Made by a program: the position numbers and the translations under genes. From positions 1 to 9,287 of the forward strand of contig DYKW01000065.1 in assembly GCA_020722405.1 (NCBI GenBank): DNA of 9,287 nucleotides, given 5' to 3'. Of the stretch, positions 1 to 6,007 are shown one piece after another. The notes beneath the pieces were generated by a model. It ran no database searches. It was not told the DNA's origin and saw only the letters and a program-made list of their open reading frames with translations. How positions within the stretch are numbered: the first letter of the stretch is position 1; every line of letters starts with the position of its first letter. Source of the stretch: Anaerolinea thermophila. GTDB taxonomy: Bacteria > Chloroflexota > Anaerolineae > Anaerolineales > DRKV01.

Positions 1-1
1 T

Positions 2-934
2 CCTGATCTTGTGAAAGTGCATTTCGAGCCGAACTACATCGTGCGCGCCGATGCACCAGTCAAAGGGAAAGTCGGCATCGTTTCCGGTGGCGGTTCAGGA
101 CATGAACCTATGCACGGCGGTTTCGTCGGCATGGGCATGCTGGATGCCGCTTGTCCGGGGGCAGTATTCACATCACCAACACCCGATCAAATGCTGGAAG
201 CCACCAAAGCAGTGAACGGCGGCGCAGGAGTACTACACATCGTCAAAAACTACACCGGCGACGTAATGAACTTCGAAATGGCCGCTGACCTGGCAAAGGC
301 AGAAGACATCGAAGTCGAGAGCGTGATCATCGACGATGACGTAGCCGTGAAGGACAGCCTATATACGGCCGGACGGCGTGGTGTCGGAAGCACCGTGCTG
401 GCCGAAAAACTGTGTGGTGCAGCCGCCGAGGAGGGACGTTCCCTCAAGGAAGTCGCTGACGTATGCCGCAAAGTCAAGGATTGGGGACGCAGCATGGGCA
501 TGGCACTCACATCCTGCACTGTGCCTCACGTCGGCAAACCCACTTTCGACCTACCCGAGAACGAAATGGAAATCGGCATTGGCATCCATGGTGAACCTGG
601 CCGCGAACGCATGAAGGTCGAGAGCGCTGACGAAATCGTTTCCATGCTGATGGAGCCTATCATCAACGATATCCCTTACAAGGAAGGCGACGAGGTTCTC
701 TTGTTCGTCAACAGCATGGGCGGCACGCCTCTCATTGAACTCTACATCGTGTACCGCAAAGCCTACGAAATTGCGACCAAACACGGCTTGAAAGTCGTGC
801 GCAGCTTGGTTGGCCCATATATCACCAGCCTAGAGATGGCCGGCACATCAATTACCATGCTTAAGATGGATGAGGATATGCTCAAATTGTGGGATGCTCC
901 CGTAAACACTCCTGGGTTGCGCTGGGGTGTGTGA
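2..934 (+). CDS. dhaK: Dihydroxyacetone kinase, Dha-binding subunit DhaK (5' partial)
   Basis: DhaK binds Dha covalently and presents it to DhaL-ADP for phosphorylation to DHAP in the cytoplasm. The reading frame is open from base 2 and reads PDLVKVHFEPNYIVRADAP. This matches the family just inside its N-terminus, so the real start and roughly 25-30 residues lie upstream of the window; the GTG at 11 is an internal valine codon, not a start. Visible family motifs are VSGGGSGHEP (substrate pocket), IVKNYTGD, IDDDVAVKDSLYTAGRRG and GIGIHGEPG. The His codon at 587-589 in the last motif aligns with E. coli His218, which forms the hemiaminal bond with Dha. The C-terminus ends in LWDAPVNTPGLRWG, as in typical DhaK. 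dhaL follows after 39 bp, so the two are probably co-transcribed. Apart from the missing 5' end the gene looks intact. Confidence 0.96.
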   Translation, partial: PDLVKVHFEPNYIVRADAPVKGKVGIVSGGGSGHEPMHGGFVGMGMLDAACPGAVFTSPTPDQMLEATKAVNGGAGVLHIVKNYTGDVMNFEMAADLAKAEDIEVESVIIDDDVAVKDSLYTAGRRGVGSTVLAEKLCGAAAEEGRSLKEVADVCRKVKDWGRSMGMALTSCTVPHVGKPTFDLPENEMEIGIGIHGEPGRERMKVESADEIVSMLMEPIINDIPYKEGDEVLLFVNSMGGTPLIELYIVYRKAYEIATKHGLKVVRSLVGPYITSLEMAGTSITMLKMDEDMLKLWDAPVNTPGLRWGV

Positions 935-973
935 CCCTTTATCGTATGCCCACATTACTAAAAAAGGTTGTTT

Positions 974-1606
974 ATGAAAATCCATCGAGACGACATCCTG
1001 GCATGGCTTAAAGCCTACGCGAACCTCATTGCCGAAAAGAAAGAGTTCCTCACCGATTTAGATGCTGCCATCGGCGATGCGGATCACGGTATCAATATGA
1101 ACCGAGGCTTCCAGGCAGTAATGAAAAAGGTAGATGAATTGTCCACCCAAAACATCGGTGCTATTTTAAAGACCGTTGGAATGACTTTACTCTCCACAGT
1201 CGGCGGTGCCGGTGGGCCTCTTTATGCTACCTTCTTTCTGCAAGCCGGAATGAAAACTACAGGCAAGATGGAACTCACTTTGGCTGAATGGGTTACTGCG
1301 CTGGATGCAGCCGTCAATGGTGTTCAAATGCGCGGTAAAGCAGAGTTGGGTGACAAAACCATGATTGACGCCCTCGTACCGGCCATCCAAGCACTACAAA
1401 CCGCGCAAGAAAATGGCGCTTCCTTACAGGAAGCCTTACAACAATGCGCTCACGCCGCCGAGGAGGGCATGAAGGCAACTATCCCTCTGGTAGCCCGCAA
1501 AGGCCGCGCCAGTTACCTGGGTGAACGCAGTGCAGGGCACCAAGACCCTGGTGCGACCTCGTCCTATTACCTGCTCCAGACGGCTGCTGACATCTGGGGC
1601 TCATAG
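974..1606 (+). CDS. dhaL: Dihydroxyacetone kinase, ADP-binding subunit DhaL
   Basis: DhaL carries a tightly bound ADP that is phosphorylated by DhaM, and it passes the phosphate to Dha on DhaK. The protein is 210 aa, the length of E. coli DhaL. LDAAIGDADHG places Asp30, Asp35 and Asp37 exactly at the E. coli Mg-ADP ligand positions. STVGGAGGPLYATFF (about 74-88) and RASYLGERSAGHQDPGATSS (about 178-197) are the other nucleotide-lid and phosphate-loop motifs of the family. ATG 974 was preferred over the in-frame TTG at 968 because an AAGG ribosome-binding site at 964-967 sits six bases before the ATG and overlaps nothing needed by it. It is the second gene of a dhaK-dhaL unit. The third partner, dhaM, is not adjacent but about 4.8 kb downstream, after the G3P genes. 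Confidence 0.96.
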   Translation: MKIHRDDILAWLKAYANLIAEKKEFLTDLDAAIGDADHGINMNRGFQAVMKKVDELSTQNIGAILKTVGMTLLSTVGGAGGPLYATFFLQAGMKTTGKMELTLAEWVTALDAAVNGVQMRGKAELGDKTMIDALVPAIQALQTAQENGASLQEALQQCAHAAEEGMKATIPLVARKGRASYLGERSAGHQDPGATSSYYLLQTAADIWGS

Positions 1607-1616
1607 TGTATTTACC

Positions 1617-1640
1617 CACCTACAAAGGTGACTGTCACCT
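1617..1640. promoter_or_regulatory. Palindrome with competing hairpin between dhaL and glpK
   Basis: AGGTGAC-T-GTCACCT (1626-1640) is a perfect inverted repeat with 7-bp arms around one base. A second CACCT at 1617-1621 can pair instead with AGGTG (1626-1630) across a 4-base loop, so two mutually exclusive stems are possible in RNA. The element begins 10 bp after the dhaL stop and ends 78 bp before glpK. It could be a dimeric-repressor operator, an RNA element, or a copy of a dispersed intergenic repeat; the sequence alone does not decide. No convincing -35/-10 promoter was recognised in this gap. Confidence 0.45.
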
Positions 1641-1662
1641 AGCACTGAACCTAACCACTGAA

Positions 1663-1679
1663 AAAAGTGACCGCCATCT
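1663..1679. repeat. Degenerate second copy of the intergenic palindrome
   Basis: AAAAGTGACCGCCATCT (1663-1679) matches AAAGGTGACTGTCACCT (1624-1640) at 13 of 17 positions. All four differences are transitions, and they weaken the palindrome. The copies start 39 bp apart in the same orientation. A short direct repeat CACTGAA (1643-1649 and 1656-1662) lies between them. Together these suggest either two operator half-sites of unequal strength or a decaying repeat pair upstream of glpK. Confidence 0.3.
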
Positions 1680-1718
1680 CTCTCGTTCAAACTTCAGTTT
1701 ATCTAAGGAGTAAAAGAC

Positions 1719-3218
1719 ATGGCAAAAAAATATGCAGCCGCAGTTGATCAGGGTACCACCAGTACCCGTTTTATGATTTTCGACCACAGCGGGAATGTAG
1801 TGGGACTCCACCAAAAGGAACACGAACAAATTTACCCCAAACCCGGCTGGGTAGAACACGATCCGCTGGAAATTTGGGAACGCACGCAAGAAGTCATCGC
1901 CGGCGCGCTCGAGAAAAGCAGCGTCAAACCTGAAGAAATCGCCGCGGTAGGCGTCACCAACCAGCGAGAAACCACTGTAGTGTGGGAAAAGGCCACCGGC
2001 AAACCGGTGTATAACGCTATTGTCTGGCAGGATACCCGCACCGATAAAATCTGCAACGTCTTTGCAGAAGATGGTGGGCAAGACCGCTTCCGCGCCAAAG
2101 TAGGGCTACCATTGGCAACCTACTTCTCCGGCCCCAAAATCAAGTGGATTCTCGACAATGTCAAAGGGGCGCGAGAAAAGGCCGAAAAGGGCGAAATCCT
2201 GTTTGGCAATATCGACACCTGGGTCATCTGGAACCTGACCGGCGGCCCTAACGGCGGTGTCCACGTAACCGATGTGACCAACGCCAGCCGCACAATGCTG
2301 ATGAACCTGGAAACGCTCGATTGGGATGAAGAAATTCTGGGTATCATGGGCATTCCGCGCGCTATGCTGCCCGAAGTCCGCCCCTCCAGCCAGGTGTATG
2401 GAGAGGCCGTCGGCGCGCTGGCCGGAATACCCGTAGCCGGTGACCTGGGCGACCAACAAGCCGCGCTCTTTGGACAAGCCTGCTACGATGCCGGCGAAGC
2501 CAAAAATACCTATGGCACGGGCTGCTTCATGCTGCTCAACACCGGCACCAAGCCAGTACAGTCGAAAAATGGCTTGCTGACCACACTAGGCTACAAGATC
2601 GGTGATCAGCCCGCGGTATACGCACTGGAAGGCTCTATTGCCATTACCGGTGCCTTGGTACAGTGGGTGCGTGACAACCTGGGAATGATAGAAAAATCCG
2701 CCGACATCGAAGCGCTCTCCCAATCGGTAGAGGATAATGGCGGCATTTACTTCGTGCCGGCTTTCTCCGGCCTGTTCGCACCTTACTGGCGCAGCGATGC
2801 CCGCGGCGTTATCGTCGGTCTGACCCGCTACGTCAACAAAGGCCACCTGGCACGCGCCGTCCTGGAAGCCACTGCTTACCAAACACGCGAAGTGCTGGAT
2901 GCCATGAACGCCGATTCCGGCGTAGACCTGACAGCCCTCAAAGTAGACGGTGGCATGGTCTTCAACGAAAACCTGATGCAATTCCAATCCGACATCCTGG
3001 GTGTACCGGTCATCCGCCCGAAGGTGGCCGAGACGACATCTCTGGGTGCAGCCTACGCAGCCGGCCTGGCTGTAGGATTCTGGAATAGCTTCGACGAGTT
3101 ACGCGCCAACTGGGGCAAAGACAAAGAATGGGACCCCCAAATGGATGCAGATACGCGTGCCAAATTGTACAAAGGTTGGAAGAAAGCCGTTACCCGCACC
3201 TTCGACTGGGTTGAGTAA
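1719..3218 (+). CDS. glpK: Glycerol kinase GlpK
   Basis: This enzyme phosphorylates glycerol with ATP to sn-glycerol 3-phosphate, trapping it in the cytoplasm. At 499 aa it has the full length of the FGGY kinase family. N-terminal AVDQGTTSTR (8-17) is the first phosphate loop, NQRET (81-85) lies in the glycerol pocket, and GDQQAALFG (244-252) contains Asp245, which aligns with the E. coli catalytic base. NTYGTGCFML (263-272) is the ATP-side glycine loop and the C-terminal signature is VDGGMVFNENLMQFQSDILG (409-428). The start is set by TCTAAGGAG (1702-1710), 8 bases before ATG. The loop between VYG (226-228) and GDQQ is about three residues shorter than in E. coli or Enterococcus. It has Glu229 where Firmicute enzymes carry the histidine phosphorylated by HPr, and it lacks the GGKGGT-like segment of the E. 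coli fructose-bisphosphate site, so neither classic control is evident. Its product feeds the GlpA-like dehydrogenase downstream. Confidence 0.97.
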   Translation: MAKKYAAAVDQGTTSTRFMIFDHSGNVVGLHQKEHEQIYPKPGWVEHDPLEIWERTQEVIAGALEKSSVKPEEIAAVGVTNQRETTVVWEKATGKPVYNAIVWQDTRTDKICNVFAEDGGQDRFRAKVGLPLATYFSGPKIKWILDNVKGAREKAEKGEILFGNIDTWVIWNLTGGPNGGVHVTDVTNASRTMLMNLETLDWDEEILGIMGIPRAMLPEVRPSSQVYGEAVGALAGIPVAGDLGDQQAALFGQACYDAGEAKNTYGTGCFMLLNTGTKPVQSKNGLLTTLGYKIGDQPAVYALEGSIAITGALVQWVRDNLGMIEKSADIEALSQSVEDNGGIYFVPAFSGLFAPYWRSDARGVIVGLTRYVNKGHLARAVLEATAYQTREVLDAMNADSGVDLTALKVDGGMVFNENLMQFQSDILGVPVIRPKVAETTSLGAAYAAGLAVGFWNSFDELRANWGKDKEWDPQMDADTRAKLYKGWKKAVTRTFDWVE

Positions 3219-3223
3219 AACGG

Positions 3224-3244
3224 CCTCCTTTGTGGTGCAGGAGG
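3224..3244 (+). promoter_or_regulatory. Alternative stem competing with the post-glpK hairpin
   Basis: CCTCCT (3224-3229) is complementary to AGGAGG (3239-3244) with a 9-base loop. The 3' arm is also the 5' base of the strong hairpin at 3240-3272, so the two folds exclude each other. This resembles an anti-terminator/terminator pair but may be chance in purine/pyrimidine-biased sequence. Confidence 0.25.
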
Positions 3245-3272
3245 GAGATGGGACGAAATCCTGTCTCCCTCC
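3240..3272 (+). terminator. Strong stem-loop after glpK, probable terminator
   Basis: The arms GGAGGGAGA (3240-3248) and TCTCCCTCC (3264-3272) pair perfectly. The stem continues inward through two G-U wobbles to GGA/UCC (3251-3253 with 3259-3261), giving about 14 bp closed by a 5-base CGAAA loop. It starts 22 bp after the glpK stop. The following bases (ACTTTCTT) are only a weak U-rich tract, so it could be a terminator or a 3'-end-stabilising stem. Confidence 0.6.
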
Positions 3273-3293
3273 ACTTTCTTCAGGAAGTGTTTT
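3272..3293 (+). terminator. Second hairpin with U-tract after glpK
   Basis: CACTTTC (3272-3278) pairs with GGAAGTG (3283-3289) through seven pairs including one G-U, closed by a UUCA tetraloop and followed directly by TTTT (3290-3293). This is the arrangement of a weak Rho-independent terminator. It begins where the preceding 14-bp stem ends, so the two form a tandem stop separating glpK from the downstream membrane-complex operon. Confidence 0.5.
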
Positions 3294-3312
3294 GCAAGGT
3301 ACACATCTCAAC

Positions 3313-3331
3313 GCTCGTGCAAACAACGAGC
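3313..3331. promoter_or_regulatory. Inverted repeat upstream of the membrane-complex operon
   Basis: GCTCGT (3313-3318) and ACGAGC (3326-3331) form a perfect 6-bp inverted repeat separated by 7 bases, 49 bp before the ATG at 3381. The position suits an operator for the downstream operon, but no clear -35/-10 pair was recognised and the binding protein is unknown. Confidence 0.3.
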
Positions 3332-3380
3332 ACTTAAACCACATTTCGGCGGCACATTTGGTTGCGGCTGGAACAACCCT

Positions 3381-3623
3381 ATGAGTAAACGCAAAACAAA
3401 GGAAAACGCATCCCCGCCCACTTCCGAACCCTGGATTTCTCCGCGCAATGGGCTAATTGGCATGATAGCGGTTAGCCTGACGCTAACTCTTTGGACTGCC
3501 TGGCAAATCCACGCCTTCAAACCCTGGCCCGAGAGTATCTTATGGGGACTCGGTTTTGGGATCGCCATTTGGCTCGTCTTCGGCCTGGCATACTCGTTCA
3601 CCCGCTGGGCGCGCAAAAAATAG
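3381..3623 (+). CDS. Small two-helix membrane protein of unknown function
   Basis: I do not recognise a family for this 80-aa protein. It has a charged, polar N-terminus (SKRKTKENASPPTSEP), a hydrophobic segment at about residues 25-46 and a second at about 52-73, joined by a short turn containing KPWPES. It ends in a basic tail (RWARKK). Positive charge at both ends predicts a helical hairpin with both termini in the cytoplasm. No obvious metal- or haem-binding motif is seen; the only histidine (residue 44) is at the end of the first helix. The ribosome-binding site is weak (GGCTGGAA upstream). It is the first gene after the terminator-like hairpins and lies 27 bp before the glpA homologue, so it is probably the leader gene of that operon. 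It could be an accessory subunit or assembly factor of the membrane complex. Codon usage and length support a real gene, though this is less certain than for its neighbours. Confidence 0.7.
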   Translation: MSKRKTKENASPPTSEPWISPRNGLIGMIAVSLTLTLWTAWQIHAFKPWPESILWGLGFGIAIWLVFGLAYSFTRWARKK

Positions 3624-3650
3624 TTTCACCCTAAGGAGAAGAAAACTTCC

Positions 3651-4814
3651 ATGAGTAAACCGCATGTCATCGTCATTGGTGCAGGGTTTACCGGCACAGC
3701 CATCGCCCATGATCTAGCGCTGCGTGATTTCGATGTCACAGTGGTAGAGCGCGGCCCCATCGCCAGCGGAACGTCCGGCCGGACGCATGGCTTGCTGCAC
3801 AGTGGAGGGCGTTATGCCGTCAAAGACCAAGAATCCGCCATAGAGTGCATTGAAGAAAATATCATCTTGCGCAAAATCGTCCCCGAGGTGATTGAACCTA
3901 ACGGCGGATTGTTCGTGGCCCTGACCGAAAGCGACCTGGCCTACAAAGAAACTTTTATTCAAGGATGCGAAGCCTGTGGCATCCCGGTGGATGAAATCAC
4001 ACCTCAAGAAGCCTTACGCCTGGAGCCTAACCTGAACCCCAAGGTACTGGCGGCACTCATCGTGCCTGATGGAACCTTTGATCCGCTGCGCCTAGCACTT
4101 TCCTTTGCAGCCAGTGCCAAGAAAAACGGAGCCACATACCATCTGTTTACCGAGGTCGTAGACATGCTCCTGGACGGACAAGGCAACGTAACCGGCGTCA
4201 AAGTGTGGGACCGCGCAAACAACACCCGCTACGAGATTCACAGTGACATGGTGGTCAACGCGACCGGCGCTTGGGTGGGGCAAATCACCCAAATGGCACA
4301 TGCCCACGTGCCCATCACCCCCACCCCCGGCATCATGGTGGCCTACGATCAACGCCTGGTCAACCGGGCTATCAACCGGCTCAACCGCCCCAGCGACGGC
4401 GATATTGTCCTGCCACAGCGCCGTCTGGCTGTAGTAGGAACAACCTCATTCTCTATCGAAGAGGTAGATTACGTCCCCATTGACCGCAGCCAGGTCGACC
4501 TGATGCTGGAACGTGGGGCAGAACTCATCCCGGCCATCCGCCAGGCAAAAGAACGCGGCGTCTACATGGCTGTACGTCCCCTGATCGGTGCCAGCGGGCC
4601 AGGACGCAGTATTTCGCGCACCTTCAAAGCCTACGACCATAAAGAACTGGACAACGTGGAAGGACTGGTAACCATCACCGGCGGAAAAGCCACTACATGC
4701 CGGGCAATGGCCGAAAAAACCGTCGATATCGTATGCCAAAAATTGGGATTGAATATTCCCTGTACCACAGCAGCAGCGCCTTTAACCTCTTATCGAGAAT
4801 TTTATAGCCGGTGA
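3651..4814 (+). CDS. glpA: GlpA-type glycerol-3-phosphate dehydrogenase flavoprotein, lacking the C-terminal [2Fe-2S] domain
   Basis: This is an FAD-dependent oxidoreductase predicted to oxidise G3P to DHAP. Residues 6-15 (VIVIGAGFTG) form the Rossmann dinucleotide motif and Glu33 ends the second strand. The segment around 43-55, GRTHGLLHSGGRYA, closely parallels GRNHGLLHSGARYA of E. coli GlpA. VVNATGAWVG (201-210), VRPLIG (308-313) and ITGGKATTCRAMAE (342-355) are the remaining FAD and substrate motifs. The start is supported by AAGGAG (3633-3638), 12 bases upstream. E. coli GlpA is about 540 aa; this protein stops at 387, just after PCTTAAAP, which matches PCTTADLALP of E. coli. The roughly 150-residue BFD-like [2Fe-2S] domain is therefore wholly absent, and the 40 bp to the next gene cannot encode it. 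No GlpB or GlpC follows; an SdhB-like protein and two cytochrome b-like anchors do, and they probably accept its electrons. Another DAO-family 2-hydroxyacid oxidase is possible, but the GlpA similarity and glpK nearby favour G3P. Confidence 0.9.
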   Translation: MSKPHVIVIGAGFTGTAIAHDLALRDFDVTVVERGPIASGTSGRTHGLLHSGGRYAVKDQESAIECIEENIILRKIVPEVIEPNGGLFVALTESDLAYKETFIQGCEACGIPVDEITPQEALRLEPNLNPKVLAALIVPDGTFDPLRLALSFAASAKKNGATYHLFTEVVDMLLDGQGNVTGVKVWDRANNTRYEIHSDMVVNATGAWVGQITQMAHAHVPITPTPGIMVAYDQRLVNRAINRLNRPSDGDIVLPQRRLAVVGTTSFSIEEVDYVPIDRSQVDLMLERGAELIPAIRQAKERGVYMAVRPLIGASGPGRSISRTFKAYDHKELDNVEGLVTITGGKATTCRAMAEKTVDIVCQKLGLNIPCTTAAAPLTSYREFYSR

Positions 4815-4854
4815 AACAACGTCCATCCTTAAGACTCTTACTCACCTAAACACT

Positions 4855-5577
4855 ATGTGGAAAATAACCTATCGAGTACACCGCCAAAAGGGAAACGAAC
4901 CCCCACATTACGAAACTTTCCAGGTAGAGGTAGACCCTGAAGAGTACGTCCTGGACGGCGTCGAAAAAATTTGGGCTTCCGAAGATCGCTCCTTGACTTT
5001 CCGACATGCCTGTCACCATTCCACGTGCGGAGCCTGTGGTATGCGCGTCAATGGCGTAGAGAAACTCACCTGTATCACAAAAATCAAAGATGTCGTCCAA
5101 GATGGCGGTACCCTAACGGTAGAACCGTTGCGCAATTTCCCGGTGGTCAGCGATTTGGTTGTAGATCTAGGCCCCTTGTACCGCAAAATGGCAGCCGTCC
5201 AGGCCCCCGCGGTGCACGCGCTTTCCATGACTCCCTGGGAAGGACAGAACATCGCGCCTCCGGCAGATATACCCATGCGCTCCGCAGACGAGGAATATAT
5301 TCGTCTGCCGGATTGCATCGAGTGTGGTATTTGCATCAGCGCTTGTCCGGTAGCCGCAACCGACCCCGAGTACTTCGGCCCGGCGCCATTGGCAGCCATT
5401 CAAATTCAAGGCCTGGATAAACCCGAATTACTCGCCCTGGCCGATAGCCAGGAAGGTGTATGGCGCTGCCACAGCGCCTTCGAATGTAGCGCCGTTTGCC
5501 CATCCAACGTCGATCCAGGCCGGCGCATCATGGACTTACGCCGACAAGTCAGCGCCAAACGTCTAAAACTCGCATAG
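4855..5577 (+). CDS. Succinate dehydrogenase/fumarate reductase-family iron-sulfur subunit (SdhB/FrdB-like)
   Basis: The 240-aa protein has the two-domain design of SdhB/FrdB, which wires a flavoprotein to a quinone-reactive membrane anchor. The N-terminal ferredoxin-like domain has Cys53, Cys58, Cys61 and Cys73 for a [2Fe-2S] cluster (CHHSTCGAC ... C). The C-terminal domain has CIECGICISACP (154-165) and CHSAFECSAVCP (205-216). By alignment with SdhB, Cys154, Cys157, Cys160 and Cys215 bind [4Fe-4S], while Cys164, Cys205 and Cys211 bind [3Fe-4S]. All ligands are present. It is not GlpC, whose signatures are two ferredoxin CxxCxxCxxxCP repeats plus CCG domains. No Shine-Dalgarno sequence is obvious before ATG 4855, 40 bp after the glpA stop, so translation may depend on coupling. 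No SdhA-type flavoprotein is in the window; the only flavoprotein is the adjacent GlpA homologue, hence its predicted role as electron carrier from G3P to the anchors. Confidence 0.92.
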   Translation: MWKITYRVHRQKGNEPPHYETFQVEVDPEEYVLDGVEKIWASEDRSLTFRHACHHSTCGACGMRVNGVEKLTCITKIKDVVQDGGTLTVEPLRNFPVVSDLVVDLGPLYRKMAAVQAPAVHALSMTPWEGQNIAPPADIPMRSADEEYIRLPDCIECGICISACPVAATDPEYFGPAPLAAIQIQGLDKPELLALADSQEGVWRCHSAFECSAVCPSNVDPGRRIMDLRRQVSAKRLKLA

Positions 5578-5589
5578 GGAAATGCCATC

Positions 5590-5979
5590 ATGGAACCACA
5601 AAAAAACGACCCCAAAAACCTGTGGGATTGGTTCAACCCGAAGGGCAGGAATGTAGGAGGCTGGGCTTTCATTCTCAACCGTATCGCCGCTTTGGGATTG
5701 GTCTTCTATCTATACTTGCATTTGTTCGTTCTAGGAAAACTAGCGCAAGGACCGCAGGTTTTCGATCAGTTCATTGCCACCGCAAAAAGTCCGCTCTACA
5801 TTTTAGGTGAATTGCTGGTTATCGCCGCAGCACTGTATCATGGTTTGAATGGCGTACGTGTTCTACTCACCAGTTTCAACATCGGCGTGCCGCAGCAAAA
5901 GCAGATGTTTTACACCGCACTGTTGCTCAGTGTGCTGGGAACGCTGGTCTTTGCAGTGCGGATGTTTACCGTCCACTAA
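5590..5979 (+). CDS. Cytochrome b-type membrane anchor, SdhC-like
   Basis: This 129-aa protein is predicted to anchor the iron-sulfur subunit and help bind quinone and haem. Three hydrophobic helices lie at about 25-50, 68-92 and 106-127. NRIAALGLVFYLYLHLFVLG (30-49) resembles the first helix of SdhC, where an Arg/Ser-containing start leads into a helix bearing a histidine (His44). ALYHGLNGVRVLL (81-93) carries the HxxNGxR pattern of the SdhC/SdhD second helix, with His84 the likely axial haem ligand. GGGA (5577-5580) lies 9 bases before ATG, and the gene starts 12 bp after the iron-sulfur gene. The N-terminal NLWDWFNPKGRNVGGW stretch is amphipathic and probably lies on the cytoplasmic face. 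Sequence conservation in such anchors is low, so the family assignment relies on size, topology, His/Arg motifs and gene order. Confidence 0.82.
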   Translation: MEPQKNDPKNLWDWFNPKGRNVGGWAFILNRIAALGLVFYLYLHLFVLGKLAQGPQVFDQFIATAKSPLYILGELLVIAAALYHGLNGVRVLLTSFNIGVPQQKQMFYTALLLSVLGTLVFAVRMFTVH

Positions 5980-6007
5980 ATCCGTTTTCTCTGGAGATAT
6001 TTTTCTT

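Noticed and set aside
11..13. GTG as the true start of dhaK
   Set aside because: The frame is open to the window edge and upstream residues (PDLV) match the family N-terminal region, so the gene is truncated by the window.
968..973. TTG start for dhaL
   Set aside because: ATG 974 has a well-placed AAGG and gives exactly the 210-aa length of the family.
3381..3623. Small membrane protein as a glycerol facilitator
   Set aside because: It has only two helices and no NPA motifs, far too small for an aquaglyceroporin.
4855..5577. Iron-sulfur protein as GlpC
   Set aside because: It has the SdhB ligand pattern including an N-terminal plant-type [2Fe-2S] domain, and no CCG domains.
5849..6007. Upstream extension of the SdhD-like protein
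   Set aside because: The extra 53 residues overlap the SdhC-like gene in another frame and look non-biological. ATG 6008 has a GGAG site and starts the family-like sequence.
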